Made by a program: the position numbers and the translations under genes. A stretch of 64,000 bases of DNA from Solen grandis (taxonomy: Eukaryota; Mollusca; Bivalvia; Adapedonta; Solenidae), in assembly GCA_021229015.1 (NCBI GenBank), contig CM037794.1, positions 37,030,827 through 37,094,826 on the forward strand, read 5' to 3'. The notes beneath the pieces are model-generated. The model saw only the letters and a program-made list of their open reading frames with translations, was not told the origin of the DNA and ran no database searches. Below are positions 1 to 10,889 of this stretch, one piece after another. Each line of letters starts with the position of its first letter. The first letter of the stretch is position 1.

Positions 1-376
1 ATCTGTGAAAATTTGAAGAAAATCCGACCATAAATGACGGCTGTAGAGCGCGAACACCATTTTTCACTATTTTTAGCGGTGACGTCATGTGACGTCATAG
101 GGTGCTGAATATCATTGAAATCAAAATTTCCTCACGTGACTAATAAGCCATAAAAATTTCATCGTCCTAGGACTATTGCAACATATAAAAATAAGCGTTT
201 AGTTAGGAAGAAGAAAAGAATAATAAAACCCAATAGGACTTTCTGCTTTAGGCAGAAAGCCTAATAATAAAAAAACATAACAAACCCAATAGGACTTTCT
301 GCTTTAGGCAGAAAGTCCTAATAATAATAAACATAACAAACCCAATAGGACTTTCTGCTTTAGGCAGAAAGTCCTA
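1..376 (+). mobile_element. 3' end of a TGACGTCA-rich Helentron-like element (family 1)
   Basis: The block carries the family-1 unit with paired TGACGTCA sites near 80-98, then the conserved tail leading to AAGAATAATAAT. It ends in three successive copies of a 3' hairpin at 234-263, 290-320 and 346-376. The hairpin arms are TAGGACTTTCTGC and its reverse complement around TTTAG; the first copy has a one-base lesion. Three terminal hairpins separated by short AATAA/CATAACAAACCC spacers suggest repeated end capture or tandem insertion. Classification rests on architecture, not on a database match. Confidence 0.6.
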
Positions 377-381
377 ATAAA

Positions 382-2750
382 CACTAGATGTCATTCGTGA
401 AAACGAATGATAGGACTTTCTGCAAGCTGTGTTAATGCAAAAAGCAGGAGATAGAAGTTTCATGTAATGACTCACCTCTGGTAGTATTTCATGTTCATGC
501 TGAACAATTGACATTATATTCCGAAATCAGTGCAAATGATAAGAACTAAGTATTAGTCTGTGACGTGACATGATGTCATATGACGTAAGGACATGACTGC
601 AAACTTGATTTCTAGTTTAAAGGTCCTATGTTCGAATCTTACTTCAGTCACAATACTTCGGTTTTTAGGAATTAAGGTTAGCTGACAAAATATTCACACC
701 TTAGTTGCTGAATGTACCATCTGTAAAAATTTGAAGAAAATCTTATCATAAATGGCGGCTGTAGAGCGCGAATACCATTTTTCACTATTTTCAGCTCTGA
801 CGTCAGGTGACGTCATAGGGTGCTGAAAATACTGTTGCTCAAAAGCGCATACTTTACTGCAATAACTCTGAAATTTTCATTATTCTGAACAACTGGCATC
901 ATGTCGAAATCATTGCCCCAAATTAAAATTAAGTGGTTTGCTTATGACGTCCTATGACGTCACGATTCTAAATATTTGTAGAAATGCTGCAGAACTGCAA
1001 ACTGTGTAAGTTTCAACTTTCTATCTCATCCTGAAGTTCTTTAATCCTAAAATGAAATTTTCGGTCCTATGTTCGAGTCTTTTTTTCAGCAACAGAACTT
1101 CGGTTTTTCGGAATTTCGGTTAGCTGACACGATATGAACACCTTAGTTTCAAGATGTACAATCTGTAAAAATTTGAAGAAAATCCGACCATAAATGGCGG
1201 CTGTAGAGCGTGAACACCATTTTTCACTATTTTTAGCTGTGACGTCATGTGACGTCATAGGTTGCTGAAGATGCTTTTGTTCAAAAGCGCATACGTTAGT
1301 TTCATAACTCTGAAACTTTCATTATTCTGAACAACTGGCATCATGTCGAAATCATTGCCCTAAAATGAAAATTAAGAAGTATGCTTATGACGTCACATGA
1401 CGTCATATGACGTTCCGACTCCAAAAATTTGTAGAAATTTTGCAGAACTGCAAACTGTGTAAGTTTCAACTTTCTATCTCATCCTGAAGCTCTTTAATCC
1501 TAAAATGAAATTTTCGGTCCTATGTTCGAATCTTATTTCAGCCACAGAACTTCGGTCTTTCGGAATTTCGGTTAGCTGACAGGATATGCACACCTTTGTT
1601 TCAAGATGTACCATATGTGAAAATTTGATGAAAATCCGACCATAAATGACGGCTGTAGAGCGCGAACACTATTTATTACTATTTTTAGCTGTGACGTCAG
1701 GTGACGTCATAGGGTGCTGAAGATGCTTTTGTTCAAAAGCGCATACGTTACTTTCATAACTCTGAAACTTTCATTATTCTGAACAACTGGCATCATGTCG
1801 AAATCATTGCCCTAAAATGAAAATTTAGAAGTATGCTTATGACGTCACATGACGTCATTTGACATCAGGACTCAAAATATGTATAGAAATTCTGCAGAAC
1901 TGCAAACTGTGTAAGTTTCAACTTTCTATCTCATCCTGAAGCTCTTTGATCCTAAAATGAAATTTTTGGTCCTATGTTCGAATCTTATTTCAGCCACAGA
2001 ACTTCGGTCTTTCGGAATTTCAGTTAGCTGACAGGATATGCACACCTTTGATTCAAGATGTACCATCTGTGAAAATTTGAAGAAAATCCGACCATAAATG
2101 ACGGCTGTAGAGCGCGAACACCATTTTTCACTATTTTTAGCCCTGACGTCACATGACGTCATAGGGTGCTGAAGATTCTTTTGTTCAAAAGTGCATACTT
2201 TACTTTCATAACTCTGAAATTTTAATTATTCTGAACAACTGGCATCATGTCGAAATCATTGCCCTAAAATGAAAATTAAGAAGTATGCTTATGACGTCAC
2301 ATGACGTCATATGACGTCACGACTCAAAATATTTGTAGAAATTCTGCAGAACTGCAAACTGTGTAAGTTTCAACTTTCTATCTCATCCTGAAGCTCTTTT
2401 ATCCTAAAATGAAATTTTCGGTCTTATGTTCGAATCTTATTTCAGCCACAGAACTTCGGCCTTTCGGAATTTCGGTTAGCTGACAGGATATGCACACCTT
2501 TGATTCAAGATGTACCATCTGTGAAAATTTGAAGAAAATCCGACCATAAATGACGGCTGTAGAGCGCGAACACCATTTTTCACTTTTTTAGCTGTGACGT
2601 CATGTGACGTCATAGGGTGCTGAAAATCATTGAAATCAAAATTTCCTCACGTGACTAATAAGCCATAAAAATTTCATCGTCCTAGGACTATTGCAACATA
2701 TAAAAATAAGCGTTTAGTTAGGAAGAAGAAAAGAATAATAATAATAACTA
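382..2750 (+). mobile_element. Family-1 Helentron-like element with about five 452-bp units
   Basis: It starts with CTAG (384-387), a perfect 8-bp hairpin at 391-410 (TCATTCGT/ACGAATGA) and then TAGGACTTTCTGC at 411-423, which is repeated inverted in the 3' hairpins of the family. Inside are tandem units of about 452 bp; the landmark TTCGAA/TTCGAG recurs at 631, 1072, 1525, 1977 and 2429. Each unit holds one pair and one triplet of TGACGTCA sites. The element ends in an AATAAT microsatellite at about 2732-2748 and lacks the expected 3' hairpin because another copy follows at once. Short minus-strand reading frames beginning MTSHDV or MTSCDV recur in every unit and are repeat shadows, not genes. 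Confidence 0.6.
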
Positions 2751-4818
2751 GACTTCTTTTGTTTTGAACAAAAGATAGGGCTTTCTGCACTGCAAACCAT
2801 GACAAACCTGGTGTTTTTCGAATTTTGGCAAACCTATATATTCCTGCACAATGAAGTCGTAATATATAACTTCTGTGAAAATTCCATGCCAATCCGTCCA
2901 TAAATGACCGCTGTACAGCGCGGATGAACTTTGGTAGCTTTTTTAAGTTTTGATGTCATGTGACGTCATATGAAAATTTTAATCATTAAATCTTAATGTT
3001 CATGATTACCTACATAGGACATTAAATTTTCATTGTCTATGAACCTTTGCAACATGAGTAAATTGACATTCAGGAATCGGAAATTCTCTACAATTTGATG
3101 ACGTCATATCAAAGGAAACACAGAGACGTATAAGCTCGCTAAATATCAAATTTCTATCTCATCTAGAAACGATTTTATACGTATTTAAAGTTTGACGTCC
3201 TTGGTTCGAATCTTGGCAAACCTATAGAATCCTGCACAATGAGGTCGTAATATAAAACTTCTGTGAAGATTCCATGCCAATCTATCAATAAATGACGGCT
3301 GTACAGAGCGGAAAAACTTTGGTAGTTATTTATAGTTCTGACGTCATGTGACGTCATATGAAAATGTTAAACAATGAATCTAAATGTTCCTGATTAGGTA
3401 CAAAGGACATTTTATTTGCATTGTCTATGAAGTTTTGCAACATGAGGAAAATTGACATCAAGAAATCGGAAATTCTATACAACTTGATGACGTCATATGA
3501 CGACATATGACGTTCATCTTTACAAAATGCAAAGGAAACACAGAGATATATAATCTCGCCAAATATCAACTTTCTATCTCATCTAGAAACGATTTTATAC
3601 GTATTTGAAATTTGACGTCCTTGGTTGGATTCGCCAAACCTTTTTTAAAAACTGTGAAAATTCCATGCAAATCCGTCCATAAATGACGGCTGTACAGCGC
3701 GTACAAATTTTGGTAGCTATTTTTAGTTCTGACGTCATGTGACGTCATATGAAAATTTAAAACATTGGATCAAAATTAACATGATCACCTACAAAGGACT
3801 TTCAATTTCCATTGTTTATGAACCCTTGCAACATGAGTAAATTGACATCAAGAAAGGAAATTTTACAATTGTGACGTCAAATGACGTCATATGACATTCA
3901 TCTTTACATTATGCAAAGGAAACACAGAGACGTATAATCTCGCCAAATATCAACTTTCTATCTCATCTAGAAACGTTTTTTATATGGATTTGAAATTTGA
4001 CGTCCTTGGTTCGAATCTTGGATTCGCCATAGAACCTTGGTTCTTTCGAATCTTGGCAAACCTATATAATCCTGCACAATGAGGTCGTAATATTTAACTT
4101 CTGTGAAAATTTCATGCCAATCCGTCCACAAATGACGACTGTACACCGCGTACAAACTTTGGTAGCTATTTTTAGTTCTGACGTCATGTGACGTCATATG
4201 ACAATTTTAAACATTGAATCTAAATGTTCATGATTACCTACATAGGACATTAAATTTTCATTGTCTATGAGTCTTTGCAACATGAGTAAATTGACATCAA
4301 GAAATCGGAAATTCTATACAACTTGATGACGTCATATGACGTCATATGACGTTCATCTTTACAAAATGCAAAGGAAACACACCAAATCAACTTTCTATCT
4401 CATCTAGAAACGATTTTATACGTATTTGAAATTTGACGTCCTTGGTTCGAATCTTGGATTCACCATAGAACCTTAGTTCTTTCGAATCTTGGCAAACCTA
4501 TATAATCCTGCACAATGAGGTCTTAATATATAACTTCTGTGAAAATTCCATGTTAATCCGTCCATAAATGACGGCTGTACAGCGCGTACAAACTTTAGTA
4601 GCTATTTTTAGTTCTGACGTCATGTGACGTCATGTGAAGATAAAAATAATATATTCCAAAATGTCATTGCTTCAGGTGTCTGTTGATAGAATTTCTTTGT
4701 CCTAGACCTTCAGCAACTTAATGAAATAACAACATGAAAAGGTTGGAAGAAAAGAATAATAATAATAAAAGACAGAACAAACCCAATAGGTCTTTCTGCG
4801 AAAAGCAGAAAGCCCTAA
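2751..4818 (+). mobile_element. Family-1 Helentron-like element, variant 5' hairpin, complete 3' hairpin
   Basis: The 5' hairpin at 2755-2775 has different arms from its neighbours (TCTTTTGTT/AACAAAAGA), yet the pairing is kept and it is again followed by the shared terminus, here TAGGGCTTTCTGC (2776-2788). Internal units are about 420 bp and form a different subfamily, marked by TTGGTTCGAATCTTGG and by TGACGTCATGTGACGTCATA. The AATAAT tract at about 4755-4769 is followed by a 3' hairpin at 4787-4816 with one mismatch. This is the most complete family-1 copy in the window. Confidence 0.6.
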
Positions 4819-7404
4819 AACAAAAACACGTATATTAGTGATTATGTCGATGCAATAGTAAGATTTATTTAGCCTATTCGAATCTCCATTTTTGGAATTT
4901 TGAAAATTTAAGATACATCCTAACGTAACCTTCTGTGAAAATATCAAGTCAATTGGATCAGAAAAAAACTGCTGCAGAGCGCGAACCACATTTGGTGGCT
5001 GTGTCAACTGTGACGTAACATGAAGATGAAAGAAATTGCATTCAAAAGCGCCAAAGTCGCTCTGCCTACTGTTAAAATTTGATGTTGCTGACTTATTGTC
5101 AACCTGTCGTAATTTGAACCTCACACGAAGAATTAATAATTATAAATTATGACCATAACTTCAATAAAACTCGAAAAATGAACCGCTTAACTTGTAGGAT
5201 ATGGTAAAAGGAACTGAAAATCATTTTTTATATCGATTTCATTTAACTTGGGTTATTTCTATAATCTATATAACAAATCAAATTTATTGAAAATACTTCT
5301 TAAAATGATTAAACTTAACATTTTCCGGAAATGGAAGTGACATTGTCCCTAGGATCACATGATGCACCTTCATTAAAAATTCATGCAAATCAAACAAAAA
5401 ATAAGACCTACAGGTCTTAAAAACTGTTTAATTTTAACAAAATTAACTTTGACATACGGTCACATGACGTCATATGACGTTCATCTTCTCAGAATGTTAG
5501 GAAGACTTGTAGGCTTATATTCACTCCAACTATTAGCTTTCTATCTTATCTGGAAGTGATTTTATACGTATCTGAACTGAAATTTGACGTCAATGCATCT
5601 TATTTTCGATTAGCCATAAAATCCTTGCTTTTTCAAATTTGAAAAACGGAGACCGGATGGCACATCTGTAGCATAATATACACATACTGTGAAATTTTGA
5701 TGAAAATCCATCCTGAAATAATGGCTGTAGACCGCATACAAACTTGTTTAGACAACTTCATGTTTGATGTCAAATGACGTCATAGGCATAAGGAAATCGA
5801 TGAAATGAAATATTAAGTATCTTAAATATATCATGTAAATTTTTCATGCCACTTGGAACTTTGCAACATATAGAAATTAACGCGTACATATCAAACATTC
5901 TTTTTGACCTTATGACGTCTTATGACGTCAAATGACGTTAATCCTCACAGAAAATAAATAAGTCTTAATGACTAATATTCAGTCCAGATATCAACTTTCT
6001 AAATCATCTAAATTATTTTATATTTGAAAATTTTTGATCTTATCTGGCGTCAAATGTCGTTCATCTTCATAGAATGTAAAGCCCACTTTACGTCTTATAT
6101 ACTATCCAAATATCAGCTCTCTAACTCATCTTGAAGTGATTTTATACGTATATGAAATTTGACGTCAGTGGTTCGAATCTTGGATCCGCCATAAAATCTT
6201 TGCCGTTTCGAATTTTGAAAAACGGACACCGGGATGCAAAACTAAAGTGTAACATGCATCTATTCTGTGAAATTTTGATGAAAATAGCCCCAGAAATAAT
6301 TGCTGTAGACCGCGTACAAATATTATAAGACGACGTCAAGTTTGAGGTCAAAATACGTCATAGTCAAATGAAAGTTATTGATATGCAAGATGTTCTATCT
6401 GAAGCATATGGAATTAAATTTTCAAGGTGCTCGGATGTTTTCAACATGTAAAAATTAACACGTAAAAATTAGAAATTACTTATCACCTCATTACGTCATA
6501 TGACGTCATTTGACGTTTATCTTCTGAGAATATAAATAAATCCTAGATACTTATATTCTGACCAAACATCATCTTTCTACCTCATCTGTAAGCGATTTTA
6601 TACACATTTGAAATTTGACGTCAATGGTTCGAATCTTGGATTCGCCATACAACCATTGCCTTTTCGAATTTTGAAAATCGGACACCGGGATGCAAAACTA
6701 GATCAGATTATACATATTCTGTGAAATTTTGATTAAATTCGGCCCAGAAATAATGGCTGAAGACTGAGTAGAAATATTTTAAGACGACGTCAAGTTTGAC
6801 GTCAAAACACGTCAAAGTCAAATTAAAATTATTGGAATGCAAAAGGTTTTATCTGAAGCATACGGTATTAAATTTTCATGGTGCTCGGACGTTTTCAACA
6901 TATAAAAATTAACACGTAAATATAAGAAATTTCTTTTCACCTCATGACGTCATATGACGTCATATGACGTTTATCTTCTAAGAATATAAATAAATTCTAG
7001 AGACTTATATTCTATCCAAATATCATCTTTCTAGCTCATCTGTAAGCGATTTTATACGCATTTGAAATTTGACGTTAATGGTTCGAATCTTAGTTTCGCC
7101 ATAAAACCATTGCCTTTTTGAATTTTGAAAAACGGATACCGGCATGCACAACTAGAGCCTAACATGCATATTCTGTTAAATTTTGATGAAAATCGGTCCA
7201 GAAATAATGGTTGTAGACCGCGTACAAACTTTTTTCACCTGACGTCAAATCTAACAATATATGACGTCATATGAATATGAAATTTATTGCATCCAAAAGC
7301 TAATGGTTTGAAATATAGGCCATAAAATTTTCATTTTTCTGGGCCAATGGCAACACATCGAAATTAACGCAAATATAAGAGGAAGAAAAAAAGAATAATA
7401 AGAA
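4819..7404 (+). repeat. Diverged family-1 tandem units
   Basis: These are further TGACGTCA-containing units, marked by recurring blocks such as GATGCACAACTAGA and GAAATAATGGCTGTAGACCG (near 5710, 6300, 6750 and 7205). No 5' hairpin was found, so this is an internal or truncated copy. It ends in the AAGAATAATAAGAATAA tract just before the next copy starts. The stretch 5120-5460 has few TGACGTCA sites and resembles the spacer at 9700-10400. No coding capacity was recognised. Confidence 0.5.
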
Positions 7405-8165
7405 TAACTAGATTTCATTCGTTGATACGAATGATAGGACTTTCTGCTAAAATTGAAAAATATTAAGATTAATTCCGATAGAAAGAATATATATTAAATT
7501 CTCTACCTTTTACTTATTTTTTTTTTCGTATGGCTTTCTTTTAGCTTTGACGTCACATGACGTCATAGGGTGCTGAAAATTCTTTTGTTCAAAAGCAAAT
7601 ACTTTACTGTCTTAACTCTGAAATTTTCATTATTCTGAACAACTGGAATTATGTCAAAATCATTGCCTTAAAATGAAAATTAAGAAGTATGCTTTTGACG
7701 TCACATGACATCCTATGACGTCAAGAATCAAAATATATGTAGAAATTCTGCAGAACTGCAAACTGTGTAAGTTTCAATTTTCTATCTCATTCTGAAGCTC
7801 TTTAATCATAAAATGAAATTTTCGGTCCTATGTTCAAATCTTATTTCAGCCACAGAACTTCGGTCTTTCGGAATTTCGGTTAGCTGACAGGATATGCACA
7901 CTTTAGTTTCAAGATATACCATCTGTGAAAATTTGAAGAAAATCCGACCATAAATGACGGCTGCAGAGCGCGAACACCATCTTTCACTGTTTTTAGCTGT
8001 GACGTTATTTGACGTCATAGGGTGCTGAAGATGCTATTTTTTCAAAAGCGCATAGTTTTACTGTCATAACTCTGAAATTGTCATTACTCTGAACAACTGC
8101 CATCATGTCGAAATCATTGCCCTAAAATGAAAATTAAGAAGTATGCCTATGAAGTCACATGTCAC
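7405..8165 (+). mobile_element. 5' part of a family-1 Helentron-like element, interrupted
   Basis: It begins with CTAG and the hairpin 7415-7434 (TCATTCGT-TGAT-ACGAATGA), then TAGGACTTTCTGC at 7435-7447. About one and a half family-1 units follow. The copy breaks off where a foldback element begins at about 8189. Related units reappear near 9700, so this copy was probably split by later insertions at 8189-9580. Confidence 0.5.
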
Positions 8166-8188
8166 GTGATGTAATTCACGCCGGGAAC

Positions 8189-8430
8189 AGGTTGATAGGG
8201 CGGAGTCTAAAAAATCAATACTATATTTGGAATGTGCGACTGCGTTAAATTTCAAAACATAATTTCAAACACTAAGTAGGTTAGTGTTATTTAGTAAGCA
8301 TTAAGTCCATTAAATCGGTCGCGCGGCTTTGCCGTGCCACACCGATTTAATGGACTTAATGCTTACTAAAAAAACACTAACCTATACTTAATTAACACTG
8401 ACTAACTTAGAGTTTGTCCCGCCCTATTAC
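8189..8430. mobile_element. Foldback/MITE-like palindromic element
   Basis: The core is a perfect 27-bp inverted repeat (8293-8319 against 8341-8367) around a 21-base GC-rich loop. It is extended by an 11-bp inverted repeat (8278-8288 against 8373-8383). Outer inverted segments carry ATAGGGCGG on the left and CCGCCCTAT on the right. It sits inside a family-1 repeat. No transposase is visible, so it would be non-autonomous. Family and target duplication are not resolved. Confidence 0.55.
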
Positions 8431-8843
8431 TACGTTATGCTGCTATATTAGAAGATGGCACCATATAAATGTTATGTGTTGTTAAAGTATTCACACACGT
8501 GCACGTGCTTTCCAAATATGGATGTAACACATAAATTTCGCGCATATTTTGACTGTCGGCTCATTTTTTTTTCAGATTTCAATCAATTTATGTGATAGCT
8601 GTTTTTTATTTATTTATCTTGTTTGAATTAGTTGAGAAATCGGAAAATATCAACTGACTGACATTAAGGAAAGAACGAAATATGTAAAAAATAATCGTTT
8701 AAAAAAGTCGGTGTCAGCGGAAGATATCAAGGCTAGGAATACCCCGGAAATACCAAATCAAACGAGATAACACATGATCTGTAAGTTGTTTAAAAACGTT
8801 ATATCAATTATTCAATTCTTGTATTTACCAAATTCGTAAACAT

Positions 8844-9053
8844 AGGTACTGGTATAGCTCCCTTGGTTGGCGCTCAGCTTAATAAGGGTAGTTCTAGGAC
8901 TGATGGCCTGGTGTCCGGATAATGTGACTGGGTGTGGTATCATGCCAACTGTCTATGACGTGATACTGTGCAGTGTGACAACACTACATTTGTCTCAAGT
9001 AGACATTGTCTCCAAATGACTTAAATACTGTCGGTGGGACGTTAAACCTAATA
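8844..9053 (+). repeat. SINE-A, 5'-truncated
   Basis: This copy matches the body and tail shared by many segments in the window: TATAGCTCCCTTGGTTGGCG, then GTGACTGGGTGTGGTATCAT, then CTGTCGGTGGGACGTTAAAC. The tRNA-like head is missing. The family resembles tRNA-derived SINEs of bivalves; I cannot assign a published name from sequence alone. Confidence 0.6.
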
Positions 9054-9278
9054 ATCTATACTTGTATTTTAGTATTTAATTTAGCATCTTTTTCTTTCCT
9101 TAGGAGTCCCTTTGCAAAAAATATTTCCGAAACTCCTCATTCTTATGTAAATGTTTATCTATAAACATGATTATTTAAGCAACTTTAATAAATGTTTACA
9201 AAAGACGTCAACATGCGCCAGCGTGCACACCTCGTGTGTAGGGATCGGTGTAGTAAACACTGCTATATATGATATCAG

Positions 9279-9579
9279 TTTGTTTGTTGGGTTTAACGTC
9301 CCACCGACAGTAATTCAGCCAGTCACGATGTCTACTTCATGCGGGTATAGGACTACCACACTGCAGTATCACGCCGTAGACATGTGGCATGATACCACAC
9401 CCAGTCACATCATCCTGATACCGCGCTAACCAGTCCTGCAAATACCCTTATATGCTGAGCGCCAAGCAAGGGAGCTATAACAGTACCATTTTTTACGACT
9501 TTGGTATGTCGGGTCGGGATCGAACCCACGACCTTCCGCTCCCGAGGCGGACGCTCTAACCACTCGGCCACCGGAAAGG
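9279..9579 (-). repeat. SINE-A, near full length with tRNA head
   Basis: On the minus strand it starts with a tRNA-like head: A box TGGCCGAGTGG at about 9561-9571 and B box GGGTTCGATCCC at 9516-9527, with an anticodon-arm-like GTCCGCCTCGGGAGCGGA between them. The SINE-A body follows, ending in the GGGACGTTAAACCCAACAAA tail. It is about 300 bp and the best SINE-A reference copy here. The A and B boxes would serve as an internal RNA polymerase III promoter. Confidence 0.65.
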
Positions 9580-9689
9580 GTACGCTTGTTTAGCTAGTAA
9601 TATCAATATAATATAAGTAAAAAGTTGTTTGCAATTTATATGACTAATACATAGCTGTAAACTTACATATTTTCCGAAAATGCTTCAAT

Positions 9690-10889
9690 TAACGTGAAAG
9701 CGAAAGTAGGATATTTCTCGAAAATTCTTACACTTGGGTTTAAACTCTTATTTTTGATGTAACTCCCTTATACTTTGATCAATTTCAAAACTTAAGGTAC
9801 CAAAATAATCGTCTGAAAATTCTCTACATTTCACACGCTTTATGTTTAGGAATATTTTAATACTTTTTGAGATATAAGCTTTTAAACCTCAAGAAGAATG
9901 AAAAAATCACCAAAGCTATATGCAAGAATTTCGTTTTTTCCCCATAACTCCATGAATCTTAGGCCAATCACTAAACTTTAAGCATCAAAAGAACGGTCAA
10001 ACATTGCTCTACAAATAATATTCATCATCATATCTTCAAAAATCAAAGATGTTCGAGATATAAACTGTTAAACACACTGGGGGTGACCAAATATTTGTTT
10101 TTCCGCCATAACTCAACCGATTCAACCCCGATCATCAAAAACTAAATATCATCTGAAAGGTCTTTCTAAGCACTACAAATTATACGCATAGTGTCTCGAT
10201 AGAATATTTACCGTTTTTGAGATATTTAAGGCCGAAGAAAAACCCGATAATTGATATATGACCTTGACCTTTGGGATTTTCCGGAAACGGAAGTGACATG
10301 GCTCCATAGAATCTAATACTGCATCTTCAGACAAAATTTCAAGCAAATCATACAAAAAATAAAGCCTACAGGGCTTAAAAACCGTTAAGTTTGAATACGA
10401 AAGTTTAAATACCATTATGACGTCATATGACGTCATATGGCATTCATCTTTTCAGAATCTAAAGAAGACCTAGAGACTAATATTCAGTCCAAATATCAAT
10501 ATTTCAAATATTTTCTAGCTTTTCTCGAAGCGATTTTATACGCATTTGAAATTTGACGTCAATGGTTCGAATCTTGGATCCGCCATAAAACATTTGCCTT
10601 TTCGAATTTGGAAAAACGGACATCGGGATGCACAACTAGAGCCTAACATACACATTCTGTGAAAATTTGATGAAAATCGGTCAAGAAATAATGGCTGTAG
10701 ACCGCGTAAAAACTTTTTCACCTGACGTCAAATCTGACGTTATATGACGTCATATGAATATGTAATACCTTGCATCCGAAAGCACATGGTTTGAAATATA
10801 TGCCATAAAATTTTCATTGTTCTGAGTCAATGGCAACACCGCGAAATTAACACAAATATAAGAGGAAGAAAAAAAGAATAATAAGAAGA
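9690..10889 (+). repeat. Family-1 spacer repeats and units
   Basis: 9700-10300 has few TGACGTCA sites and carries related short units with the theme GAGATATAA..CTGTTAAAC (near 9860, 10055 and 10210; also at about 36550). From 10410 the normal TGACGTCA units resume and end in the AAGAATAATAAGAAGAA tract. It probably continues the element interrupted after 8165. No gene was recognised. Confidence 0.45.

Noticed and set aside
234..4816. CRISPR-like array or Rho-independent terminators formed by the hairpins and repeats
   Set aside because: The repeats are hundreds of bases long with no short unique spacers, and the DNA is eukaryotic; the hairpins are transposon termini.
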